Notes under the pieces: generated by a model
The model's database searches: none
Seen by the model: the letters and a program-made list of their open reading frames with translations, nothing else
What the model was told of the DNA's origin: nothing
Program-made: the position numbers and the translations under genes
Source: Diacronema lutheri
Taxonomy: Eukaryota; Haptophyta; Pavlovophyceae; Pavlovales; Pavlovaceae
DNA length: 64,000 bases
Reading direction: 5' to 3'
Assembly (NCBI GenBank): GCA_019448385.1
Contig: JAGTXO010000047.1
Span: 1-64,000 of the forward strand
In this document: one piece after another, positions 52,069 to 62,173 of the stretch
How the letters are laid out: every line of letters begins with the position of its first letter
Position numbering within the stretch: position 1 is the first letter of the stretch

Positions 52069-52302
52069 CGTGCGTAAAGGGCGTCGGCCGGCGCGGGCGG
52101 TGTCGCACGCGCGCAGCGGAGGTGCAAACGGCCACCGCGCCTCGGCGAGTGGGCCCTTGCGGCTCTCGCCCGAGCGGGAGCCCCTTTTGAGCGATCGCTC
52201 CCGCTGGCGCAAGAGAAACGTGGTAAAAGCGAGGGGATTTTTAGGCTCATGGGGTTATCAACCATACTTTTTTGCTTTTACCCTTGGTAAAAGTACCGGC
52301 CA
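52069..52302. promoter_or_regulatory. Probable shared promoter of divergent genes
   Basis: A gap of 234 bp lies between the starts of the aftiphilin-like gene (-) and the MPP6-like gene (+). It includes an A/T-richer block at about 52210-52290 with GGTAAAAGC and its inverted form GCTTTTACC. Confidence 0.5.
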
Positions 52303-52971
52303 ATGTGGCGGCCGGGGGAACACGAGCCGCCTTCGGCGGTGCCGGCCGCGGCTGCGGCGCCGGCGGCCTCGCCGGCCAAGCCGGCGATCAGCTCAAAGCT
52401 GCTTGGCATGAAGTTTATGCAGCGCCGGCAGGAGGCCGACTTGCGCGGCCGGCTCCGCGCAGAGGAGGCCGCGCGCGCCGACGAGGCGCGCTGGAGCGCG
52501 CGAGCTGCGGCGGGCGGTGGCGCGGCGACACGTGGCGGCGCGGTCGAGCAGAGCGTGCCGGGCGAGCCGCGCGTCCAGCTCGAGGCCGAGGCGCACGCCG
52601 CCGCCGCCACCTCGCGCGCGCCCGCGAGCGTGGCGAAAGCGCTGCTCGCATTCCGTCCCGCGCGCCGCTCATTCGGCGACTTCAACCCAAAGGTGACGGA
52701 CGCATGGTCCACCCGCCGTGCGTGCGGCTCGCTCCTCATGCAGCGTGCCGATCGCGCCCGAGCGTCTCGCGCACGCGCGCACACGCGCGCTCCGCGCTCC
52801 GCGCCCACATGCGCGCAGACTGCGTCGGCCCTCGCAGCGGTGCGCGAGGCGCAAGACACAGCACGCGCCGCGCTCGACGAGGCGGCTGCCGCGGCGCACG
52901 CGGCCGCCGCAGTCGACCCCGGCGGCTACGACGAAGGCACTGTCGGTGACGAGGAGATGGCAGAGCGGTAG
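52303..52971 (+). CDS. MPHOSPH6: MPP6-like RNA exosome cofactor (M-phase phosphoprotein 6)
   Basis: The ATG at 52303 opens a frame of 222 residues. Residues about 29-45 (ISSKLLGMKFMQRRQEA) match the N-terminal helix of MPP6, and residues about 115-135 (FRPARRSFGDFNPKVTDAW) match its second signature (R-x-SF-x-x-FNP). MPP6 binds the nuclear exosome core and helps recruit the MTR4 helicase. The segment at about 52715-52835 is Arg/Ala-rich and unlike its flanks, so an intron is likely (for example a GTCCACC or GTGCGT donor and a CGCAG acceptor), but the frame is open throughout and I cannot fix the junctions. The last 45 residues are acidic and helical (EEMAER end). Confidence 0.78.
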   Translation: MWRPGEHEPPSAVPAAAAAPAASPAKPAISSKLLGMKFMQRRQEADLRGRLRAEEAARADEARWSARAAAGGGAATRGGAVEQSVPGEPRVQLEAEAHAAAATSRAPASVAKALLAFRPARRSFGDFNPKVTDAWSTRRACGSLLMQRADRARASRARAHTRAPRSAPTCAQTASALAAVREAQDTARAALDEAAAAAHAAAAVDPGGYDEGTVGDEEMAER

Positions 52972-53945
52972 CCGCACCAGCCACGCGCATGCGCCGCACG
53001 CGCGCGCCGCGCTGACCAATGCCGCCACACCGGCGCTCACGCGCGCGTCGCGCTCGCTCGGCACGCCACCACCTGCCCGCCGCGCGCCGCCTGCGTCGCA
53101 CATGCCCGCCGCAGGTACGCCACGCTCGTTGGGCGAAAGCGCGCGACGCAGCCAGCGACGGAGCTGCGAGCGGAAAAGAAGCGCAAGGCAGGCGCGCCAG
53201 AAGAACTTTAATGCAAGCTCGCGTCGACGTGCGCGGCGTGGCCCCGCGCTGAGAGTCCCGTGGCCATCCAATCCAGTCAGGCTCACTCAAGTGAGCCTGC
53301 ATCCAGTCAGGCATGCTCGGCTTTCCCAGTCTGCATGAGTCGTTGACTGGGTGAAAATCGAGCAGGGTTGAAAGTTGGACGGGGGCGCTCCCCTTTGGCT
53401 CGCGTACGAGATGGCCGGCGGATGGCGAGACGGAGGGCCAGCGGCGACAAGGCGCAGCGCGCGCTGCACGTTCGTCGTGGTAACTACCGGCTTCCTCGCC
53501 CCACTTGCGCTCGCCTCCGGGCCACTCGACGTGCGCTCCGTTGCGATTGGCCGGTATGTGCGCCGGGCGGTGCGCGAAAAGCTTGGGGCCACGCAGGGCT
53601 ACCGCGCGATGGCGGCGAGGCACAGCGGGCTTGGCGTGGTGGGCATGCACCCGACGTGCTCGATCGACCAGGGTCACGCCGTGCGCCAGTTCTACGGCGT
53701 GCTCCCACACGTGCACGCGCAGCACCGGACGCCCGGATCGACGCAGCGCGGCGCCGCCCCGGGGCGCGGGCGCGCACTGGCGCAGGCGGAGAGCACAGGC
53801 GGAGAGGCGCTCACTAGGGGCAACACGCGACGTATCCGGTGTGCGCGCGCGCACCCGCGCGCGCGACGCGCTGCGAGCATTTTGCAAACGCCGGAGCGCG
53901 CGGCTGACTTGACGGCGAACGGACGCGCCTCGCGACCGGCGGCAG
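52972..53945. other. Gap probably holding the missing first exon of the M8 protease
   Basis: Open frames exist on both strands. The most protein-like is on the + strand from an ATG at 53411 (a hydrophobic FVVVTTGFLAPLALASG, then GYRAMAARHSGLGVVGMHP); it could be a signal-peptide exon of the gene that follows, but no junction is convincing. The sequence TCAAGTGAGCCTG with repeated CAGTCAGGC near 53275-53315 is a short imperfect repeat. Confidence 0.4.
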
Positions 53946-56900
53946 GATCCGCGCCATGCACGATGCGCTGCACGAGGAGCGCGCGGCGCCCTACTCGGTG
54001 TGCTTCAGAGAGGGCGACTGGGTGCGCGTCGGCTGGCCCGACCCGTACGCTGCGCCGCCCGACGACAATCGCGAGACGTGCGTGCGGCTGAGCGTGTCGG
54101 ACGGCGGCCTCTCCGCCGACTGCTGGCTGCGCTGCGCGCGCGCCGACGTGCTCACGCCGTCGATGCGCGACTATATGATCAACGCGACGGAGCACGTGCT
54201 CGTTGAGATGGCCACGTACCTGCGCGTGCCGCTCTCCGATGGGCCGCTCGTGCTCCGCCGATCGGATGGCACGTACACGGGTTTTTACGAGGCGGTTGGC
54301 GTGCCGGGCGAGGCGTGCGCGGCCGACTGCGCAAAGCTGCATGCGCTGCCCGTCGCGGACGAGCTGTGCTCGCGCGGCGCGGACGACGCGGATGTGCTGC
54401 TTTACGTGCGCCGCCCCCCGCCCGTCGCCGGCGTGTCGGGCACTGGCAGCGCGTGCGCCATCGACGAGCGCGGCCGTCCGATCGTGATCGCCTTCGATTG
54501 GCACGCGCTGCCGGACGACACGGCGACGGTGGGCTGGCACGAGGCGCCTCCCGAGCAGCGCGCGGCCGCGCGCGCAATCGTGCTGCACGAGCTGCTTCAC
54601 GGCCTCGGCTTCTCGATCGAGCACTGGACGGGCGCACTGCACGCGAACGGCACGCGCAAGCAGCTCGTCGGCGCGCTCCCGCTCACCAAGGCGACCATTG
54701 GCGTCGGGCTGGGCGGCGAGGCGGATGGGGTTGAGCCCGGCGGCTCGGAGACGGTCTGGCATTTCCTCCCCGGCACGCGCACCTTCGAGACGGCCGCGCG
54801 CTACTTTGGCTGTGCGGGCGCAGGCGCTGGCGAGTGGCGCGGGCTGCCGCTCATGTCCTACCCCGACTTTGGGAGGGCGTCGCACGTAGAGACGCGCATC
54901 ATGCGCGAAGACGTCATGTCGTACGGTGACGGGCAGGCGCTCGTCTCGGCGATCACGCTCGCCACCTTTGAGGACCTCGGGATGTGCGCGCGCGCCGCTC
55001 ACCCGCATCGCTGCCGACCGGCGCGACGGCGCGCGTAGGCGCGACCAGTGAGCACCCCGCGCGGCTCGCGTTGACCGCCTGTCTGCTCGCCCGCCCACTC
55101 GCGTGCGCTCATCGCCTTATCCCCGTCGGCTCCGCGCCTGCGCCTCGCAGGTACGTGGCCGAGTACGCGCGCGCGCAGTGCCTGTCGTGGGGCCGTAACC
55201 AGGGCTGCGCATTCGTGTCGCGCCGATGCGAGGCGCGCGCACACAGGCGCGAAGTGCGCCTGCTTGCAAACGAGAGCGCAGCCTCACTGTGCAGCCGCGA
55301 GTGGCCGCAGCTCCGCTCGGAGGTCGCCGACACGAGCATGTGCGCGCCGACGCGCTGCGCGACGTTGGCGCACTCGGCGCCGCCCGTCCCGCCGCCGTCG
55401 CCGTCGTCGCCGCCGCCCGTCATGCTGGACGCCGCGCCGATGCCGGACGAGGGCGAGCGCTGCGACGCGGAGTGCTACACCGGGCCGCTCTCGCGCGACG
55501 AGAGCTGTGCGTCGCACGCGCCAAGCGGGAATGTGCAAGCCGCAGGCGTGCGCACCGAACGGCCGCAAATCTCGGCGGGCGCGCGCGCGTGGCTCGTCCT
55601 TCTGCTCATGCTGCTCGGCCCAACCGTCGGACTGCTTTGCACCGCATTCGGCCCTGTCCGCCGCCTTCTGTCGCGCTCGCTCGACCGCGTGTGCGGCGCG
55701 CGCTTGCCGCCGACCGCGCGCGCGCGTGGCGTGGTGACCGCGCTCTGTGGCTTTGGCTGCGCTGGAGGACTCGGCGTGTGCGCCATGGGCGTGTACGCGC
55801 TCACGCCTGCAGGCGCGACTGACGCGCTCCTCTCCACCGCCGGCAACGCGAGCTGCATCGCCGGTGGCGCGCTATGGGCGCTCGCAAGCGCTCGAGCGAC
55901 GCGCGCCGCGTGGCGCATGGAGCGCCGGTGGCTGTTCGCGTTTGGCGTGCTTGCGACTGGCGTGCTTCTCGTGTTCCTCGCACTCTTCTCGACAATTCTA
56001 CACTGGGCGGCAGCGCTCGAAGCCGCCGGTGACTTTGCGCTGGAGACCCTCGGTCCGCCAGTTGGCGCCAACGCAACGATCGGCCGGTGGCATGGGCAAG
56101 TGGGCTCCGCATCTCTCGCGCGCGTGGAGGCCGTGGTGTGCGGCGCGTACGTGTCTTGCTGCGCGCCGGACGCGGGTGGCGTGAACGACATTCTGGCGTT
56201 CAGCGCGGCGGACGTGCTCGCTGCGAGTGGCGCGCAGTCGGCATGCCTTTCGCCCTTTGCTGGTTTGCGCGGCGCCCCCGTTGACGCCGGCGCAGCGTCA
56301 TCGCCATCTTCCTCATACGCAAGCGATACAAACCTCACGGCGGCGCAGGTTGCATTCATCGATCCGTCCGCCCGGCCCTTTTGCGAATACGTCTCGGGCT
56401 CGCCGCGCGCCGGTTCTGTGACGGCAGGCGCGTGCGATTCGCTCCAAACGCACGTGCTGGGCTTCGATGTGGGCACGTGCCGCGCAGACTTTTGCGCCGC
56501 AGGTGTTGACGGGTACGCTCATTTCTTGGCGACGGCCTTCACGGCAGTGCGCGAGCGAGCGGCGTGGATCGGCGCGCTGCTCTTCTTGGGCGGCCTTTGC
56601 CAGGTGGTGCAGATTGCAAGCACATTCGCCCTCGTCAGCGCAACGGCAAGACTCAAATTCGCGGCGCGCCGCGGATCAGCAGGTGTGCGACCACTCCCTT
56701 CGGTTCCGCTGCCGCAGGGCCCAAGCGATGACCCGATTTGGCTCAAGGCGAGGCGGGAGCCGATGCCGCCGGCGCTCGGTGGACCTCTTGACAATGGCGA
56801 GGCGGATCGCCATGCGCATGCCGAGCGTGCACGTGCTCGCTGGCGCTTGGTGCGAACGGCACTCGTCCCACGCCGTTGGAGAGAGGCGGCGGCACTGGTC

Positions 56901-57311
56901 GCGGACGATCAAATACCTGCAAGCGGCACGAGCTTCAGCAGGCGGCTTCGCGCCGCTCACGAGGCCCTCGCCGCAGCGACGGGCTTCGGAATGGAGCGCA
57001 GCTCCAATGGTGTGGTCCGGCACGCGCCTCTGTCTTCAAGCCCATGGAGAGACAGACCTGAGTTTGTTGCAACTGATCCGGCGCCGGCGGATGTTACAAG
57101 CTTAAGCAGGCGGCTTCGCGACGCTTACGAGGCCCTCTTCGCCACGATCGGCTTTGAGGCGAATCGCAGCTCCGCTGCATCTGCGCCGGCAGGCCGTACG
57201 CCAGACGCTCGTGCGCCGATGTCGGTGGCCACCGAGCGCGCTCGGTGGGCAGTTGGCATGCGCAACGTGTACGCGGTCAGTGCGTGGTGGTCGTCAACCC
57301 GCGAGCCGTAA
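53946..57311 (+). CDS. Leishmanolysin-type (M8) metalloprotease fused to a four-helix membrane domain
   Basis: Identified exons are about 53946-54983 and 55151-57311, joined in phase 2. From the ATG at 53956 this is 1,062 residues, but an in-frame stop at 53905, the acceptor-like GGCAG at 53941-53945 and the lack of a signal peptide suggest a missing 5' exon. Near residue 210 the zinc motif HELLHGLGFS fits HExxHxxGF. The later block SHVETRIMREDVMSYG, then ITLATFEDLGMYVAEYA, gives the third His region and the family's conserved end, followed by the Cys-rich QCLSWGRNQGCAFV. After a Pro-rich linker (about residue 418) come four hydrophobic helices (about 488, 536, 601 and 809). A long Cys-containing loop with YVSCC between helices 3 and 4 gives a tetraspanin-like layout. 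The tail has a duplicated motif, SRRLR(A/D)A(H/Y)EAL. It is inferred to be a surface protease. Confidence 0.82.
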
Positions 57312-58031
57312 AGCAGCCTCATCCCGCCAAAATGCGTTGTGCTCATAGGTCAGTGTCTCATTGCCTGACGATGCAGCTCTCCGAGCTTTGACTGTCCACA
57401 GCCACACTGGGTGCCATGGTGCACTTTGCAGTGCCGACTTGCGGCTGCACGTCATTTGTCGCTCGTCTTGTAACGCGCGGCTCGAGAAAAGAGCATTACA
57501 ATCCTGGCCGTACAAAATAGGCGACAAGTTGCAAGGGTGGCCGGCTGCTCGAGCGTACCACACGCTGAAGCCACAGAGCCTCTGGTCCTGTAAAGAACTC
57601 GGAAGGTCATGTCTCCAGCGCGTGGTACGCAGTGGCGTTGCGGCTATTGCACGCTTGTTTGATCCGCGACCTTTCCTATGCTCATCCGAACGCGGACTGA
57701 TTTGCCGCGTGCCTTACGAAGCTGCTGTTGCGAGGAGCCCAGCATGATCCGAGCGACAAGGCACGCTCGTTGATCTGCGCTTTACCAGGCTTCTTCAGAG
57801 ATGCGCGACGCGTAAAGACCATCTGATGCTCAACCGCTTTTGCACGGCTTTGCACCGTCTACAAGAGGCTTAACAAGAATGCTATATGCCCATATTTCCA
57901 TACTCGACGATTTATTGTGCGGTTACGACAAATGGCCGCAAGAGTTGAACGGCGATCGATGCGCCACGCACTTGATGACAAATGCAGCGCAATTACGCGT
58001 TGAGGTACGGCGATAAAAAAGCGCAAAATGC

Positions 58032-58075
58032 ATACCATGCCGTCCTCACGATCTCAGCCTGCACGTTCCAATATA
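58032..58075 (+). repeat. Dispersed repeat, copy 1
   Basis: ATACCATGCCGTCCTCACGA plus TCTCAG is identical to the copy at 61484. The similarity continues through CTGCACG and AATAT with about three mismatches. Confidence 0.85.
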
Positions 58076-61000
58076 TTCATTGTTCGTGCCTAAGTCGCGA
58101 TAGACTTTACTTGTCCTATCTTGGCGTACGTACCTGCGCGCTCACACAGGAAAAATTCAGCCTTACTGTGCGCGGCCGGCGTTGTTCGAATCTTGCACAA
58201 TTGGTGCGCGTGCAACAGCACACGAGCGCCAGCCGCGATCAAGCAAACGCAAGGAGGTGGCGCTCGCGGCCTGTTGCCTGACAAGAGTAGGTGAGTGAGC
58301 AGGCCTGTCTAGGAATGACTCGATGGTTTGTGAGCTTTCACGTGCGCTCAGCCAACGTGCGTGACGTCAAGTTCAAGCGACCATAAATCCAGATCTGAAA
58401 TCGAAAAGGCGTTCAGGTAAACGAGCCTAGATTCCTCTTTGCAGTCAAAGAGTAAATGCGTATTTGACTCCCGGCTGTTCAGTCAGATGGGTTACCGTGA
58501 GGCAAGGTTTGCGTTGAGGGATTTTCTTCTTTGAAGTGGGTGGGGAAGTGATGGCAAGTAGCCAACGACACAGCCTCCTCGCCTCAGAATGGACCACGCA
58601 TGCACCTTGACTGCATGTGTGGTCCCTGCGGAGCGCTCGTCGTGAGTCGTTACGGTGCCGTGGCGTCTTACCTTCGGGCACGTCTTCCACGGGTGGGTGG
58701 GAGAGGACAGACGGAGGTGCTTGGCTTTGAAAGGCTTGCGCCGCTGCGCGGATGAGCCTCGCTTGCGGACGGCACTTTTGATTCGGGAAAAGCTTCTTGT
58801 TGCTATGCAGCAAGGCGAGGAAATTGAAGCTCTCGGGGGCAATGACTCTGCAAGGGGCAAGGCAACAGGAGCATGCAAGGCCACCTTCTTTTCACGCACA
58901 ATGCGCGCAGCAGGGTGAAATGTCCGTTACAGTGGCAAAAAGCTTTTGCCTGTTTTGACGCTTGTGAACAACCGTCGGGGACGCTGGCGCGCGCGGACCT
59001 GCCATTAGCAGTCAACCCTTGCCGTCGATTGGTGGTGGTGCTACAAAGATGGTCGCCGGCCAATGTCAACGCTCTGGTCACGCCAGATGCTGGGCGTACC
59101 TTGCCCTCGGGACCCGCCGCGCGCTGACGCACGCCCACGGGCCGCGACCGCGACGCGCCACCGTCTCGCGCCCGTGCAGCGGCGCCTCCACGCGTTCTCG
59201 CCGCTGCGGTCGCAAACGTCGGTAAGAGCCTTGGCGAGTGGCCGTCTAGCTCTTATAGACGCTCTTGCACATAAGCAAGGGCGCTGGGATGGCGCGAAGG
59301 CGCGCATCGACCAATGAGGCTGCCCGGCCGTCGCTCGAGCGTGTCATGCACCACGAGCTCGCCGCGCGCGTCATGCGCAATAACGAGCAGCTGCTCCTTG
59401 CGCGCGCGTGCATGCTTTGCATCGCGTTGCTGCCGCAGCGACTGGCCGGGGGATTAGATGGAGTGAACCGCATGCACGCGGGCGCTTGCATGCAGCTGCA
59501 GGCGAACTAGGTGGCACGGGCGCTCTCGATGTCCTGCCCGGCGGCCGTATTGCTTTAGACTTCCCTGTCCTGTCCTGCGCGGTGCGCAGTGATAGGGCGG
59601 TGCCTCGACGAGAACAATCAAAACAGAAGTGGTGGAGAGCACCTGGGCGCTGCGTCGACTTCTCGCTTGCCCACTGCTGGAAGCCGGCTCGCCGTGCATG
59701 TCGACCACCTTGGCGCACAAAAGCGTATTGACATCAAACAGCACGCGTCGGAGTTGCAGACGCCGATTGAGCGCAATGCCCGCGCTCTCCGTTTCGGAGA
59801 GCAGCTGGTTGGTGATGGCCCAGAGATCGTGTCGTTCAACAGTGCAGCGCGTCGGGAGCCAACCTGCTCTTGTACGGGTAGTGCACGCGAGGCAATGACT
59901 TACGGAAAATGATGCGCATGTGCTGGTGCGCCATATGCGCGATTGCAACGAGATGCGCGCACCCACCTTCGCGCCCACGATCTCAGACTTCGGCCCGCGG
60001 CTTAGATTTTGAGCGCGCGGCGAGCACGACGACGACAAGCACGCGCTGTTCCTTATAATTAAACTGAACGGCACGTGCATCTCGTGCGTGTCGCTAAGCG
60101 TCGATCACGCCGTCATTAAAGTCCACATGCCGTTCTTCCCCTTAATATCTTTGCGTGATCATACCGTAAGAGCTGGCGATCTTGCTCGCCGCCCATTCAT
60201 CGCGCTGTGCGATAGCCGCTGCGCCGGATCGAGCGATCTGTCCATGGAATCAAGAAATCGGGCTGCACGGGCCGGATGGGGATTGTCGCGGAGTAGACGG
60301 CCGCGCTGTGTGCTCGTTACCCTACTCTCGGCTCTTACACACACACCAATGGCAGCGCGCGGTGTGCTCATATGGTCAAGCGTAGCGGCGCGTGGAACAA
60401 GCTGCTCTTAGGGATGGCGCGAATGCAGGGGCGGTGCCTTGCGCTTTGCCACGGTTCGCGCGCTTTCGCGACGCCGAACGCCTTGGTCATGCGCGCGACC
60501 AAGGTGCTGTGTGTTTTCTTTCCAATGAAGCGCAACATTCACAATACCCGGGGAAGGGTGATACCCCCAGGTGCGTCTTTTACGGTTGGGTAGTTGGCGC
60601 GAGAAAGAGGTTCGGGGGGCAGAGGAGATCACTCGGCTTCGCAAGGCTTGCGCTGCTAGCTTAAGAACATGAAAACTGCAAAGATATTTGCGACGGCTGC
60701 GCGCTTGTCGCTGATGACATCACGATTGACCAGGGGCTCTTAAAATGCCTCCCGTTTCTGAACTTCACGCGACGCAAAAAAAGGGGCAGCGCCGCAGCGG
60801 GCGCATGCAACGCCACAGACAAGAGTCATCGTTGCAGTGAAAAGGTTTGTATCGAGCAATTTTGTGGGCGTCAAGAATTTGCGAACATGAGTTATAATCA
60901 GTTTGCGAGCGTGGCTCACATGCAGAAAAGCATCGACAGAATTCGGGCGACGCGTGCAACTTCAGTCTCCATGCGCCGCGCAAACTTTCATCCTTTCCGC

Positions 61001-61483
61001 ACGACTTCGACAATTGTGCATAGGATGATGCATGGAGTGGCAAATAGGTTTCATCCGCATAGCAGCCAAGAGTTCTACATCAAATCAGCCGCACGCCAAT
61101 CATGGGCTGTCAGTTCTTCACGGCGAGTTGCCCGCTTCCCAGCCCAAGCGCATGGCGAGGGCCCACGATCTTATACGCCTCGGATTTTGTTGCTGTCTTG
61201 CTGCTGCAGACTGCTCTGCGCCAGGTTCCAGCGGACAATGTTAGGCTCGAGCCTGAATTGGCGCACCAGGCGTACTCACTGGAAGGCGTCGCCCGAGGTG
61301 CAATTGCATTCGGAACGGAAGAAAGCGGCAGCGACGCGGGAGGAGAGCGAAGCTTGAGGCCAGATCGGAAGTCGCGCGTCCCGCGCAGCGCCAACAGATC
61401 GAGGACGCAGCACGCGGAAGAAGCGATGTGCGTTGCCGGAATAATGTTGGTGCGGTTTTAAAACAGCTTTACGCACGCGCATG

Positions 61484-61527
61484 ATACCATGCCGTCCTCA
61501 CGATCTCAGACTGCACGATCTAATATG
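61484..61527 (+). repeat. Dispersed repeat, copy 2
   Basis: Same orientation as the copy at 58032: 26 identical bases, then a diverged 18-bp tail. Confidence 0.85.
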
Positions 61528-61689
61528 TAGATTTTTAAAAGGATGAAATGCTCACACTGCTTTATGACGTTGATCTTCTTCATTGTGAAAATCTGCCATT
61601 GCTCACACTCGGCTCTTGTGAAGGGGAGCTATCAGCAGCCGAGTCTTGCGCTCTGGGCAATATTCTATGATTGGAGTCGATTGACACGA

Positions 61690-61722
61690 GATACCATGAG
61701 ATCGGGAGGTCGGCATGGTATC
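61690..61722. repeat. 9-bp inverted repeat
   Basis: GATACCATG and CATGGTATC are separated by 15 bases. The arm shares ATACCATG with the dispersed repeat. Confidence 0.7.
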
Positions 61723-61910
61723 ACGTGTTGCGCCACCGCCGGAAAGCCGCGCGAGAGCCGAAACCCCCCTTTCGCCGCCACCGCACCACCAAATCAGCGC
61801 CCGCCGGCCCCCTGCGCCATGAGTGCCAACTCAAGCGAGCGCATAGAGAATTGTCCTTTAAATACACCGCATTGCCCTTATTGTTTACGGGCATCAGGCA
61901 GTCAGCACGA

Positions 61911-61911
<1 letters not shown>

Positions 61912-61964
<53 letters not shown>
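61912..61964 (+). repeat. G homopolymer of about 53 bases
   Basis: An uninterrupted G run, the longest in the window and outside any gene. Its true length is uncertain because sequencing of such runs is unreliable. Confidence 0.85.
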
Positions 61965-61965
<1 letters not shown>

Positions 61966-62173
61966 AAGGAGGTGGGAGGGGGCTGCCATCTTGAGCAGCT
62001 GGAGGCTGTCAGCCACATCCGCGCTGGGTGTCCGATGTTGGACGCGCAGCGCCTGTTGGGTTCAGCATCGACTCGAACCCGGAATGCACGGAAAACGCTA
62101 TGCTGGTGCTGACCGCGCTGTCCTGACGTCAGCGCCGTTTGTATATTTCAGTGCGCACGTTGTGCTCGAAGCG

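Larger units (their letters stand above)
57312..62173. other. Gene-poor, less GC-rich island of 4.9 kb
   Basis: Stop codons are frequent in all frames and base composition drops towards 50 percent GC, unlike the rest of the window. I found no protein, tRNA or other RNA gene that I can support. It holds two copies of a 44-bp repeat, one 9-bp inverted repeat and a 53-base G run. It may be a long intergenic region, a non-coding RNA locus or an old inserted segment. Confidence 0.6.

Noticed and set aside
52736-53887. 383-residue - strand frame between the MPP6-like and M8 genes
   Set aside because: It crosses the end of the MPP6-like gene and shows no domain; it is best explained as a shadow of GC-rich sequence.
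58170-58210. Possible tRNA T-arm (TTGTTCGAATCTTGC)
   Set aside because: The flanks do not pair, and no A box or acceptor stem lies upstream.
59454-60080. 208-residue - strand frame in the low-GC island
   Set aside because: It has no recognisable motif, and there is no supporting neighbour.
62050-62090. Possible - strand tRNA T-arm (GGGTTCGAGTC)
   Set aside because: The stem CCGGG/CGATG does not pair and no cloverleaf can be built.
57312-62173. Retroelement or virus-derived insert in the low-GC island
   Set aside because: I could not recognise reverse transcriptase, integrase, capsid or terminal-repeat features. The only repeats are short.
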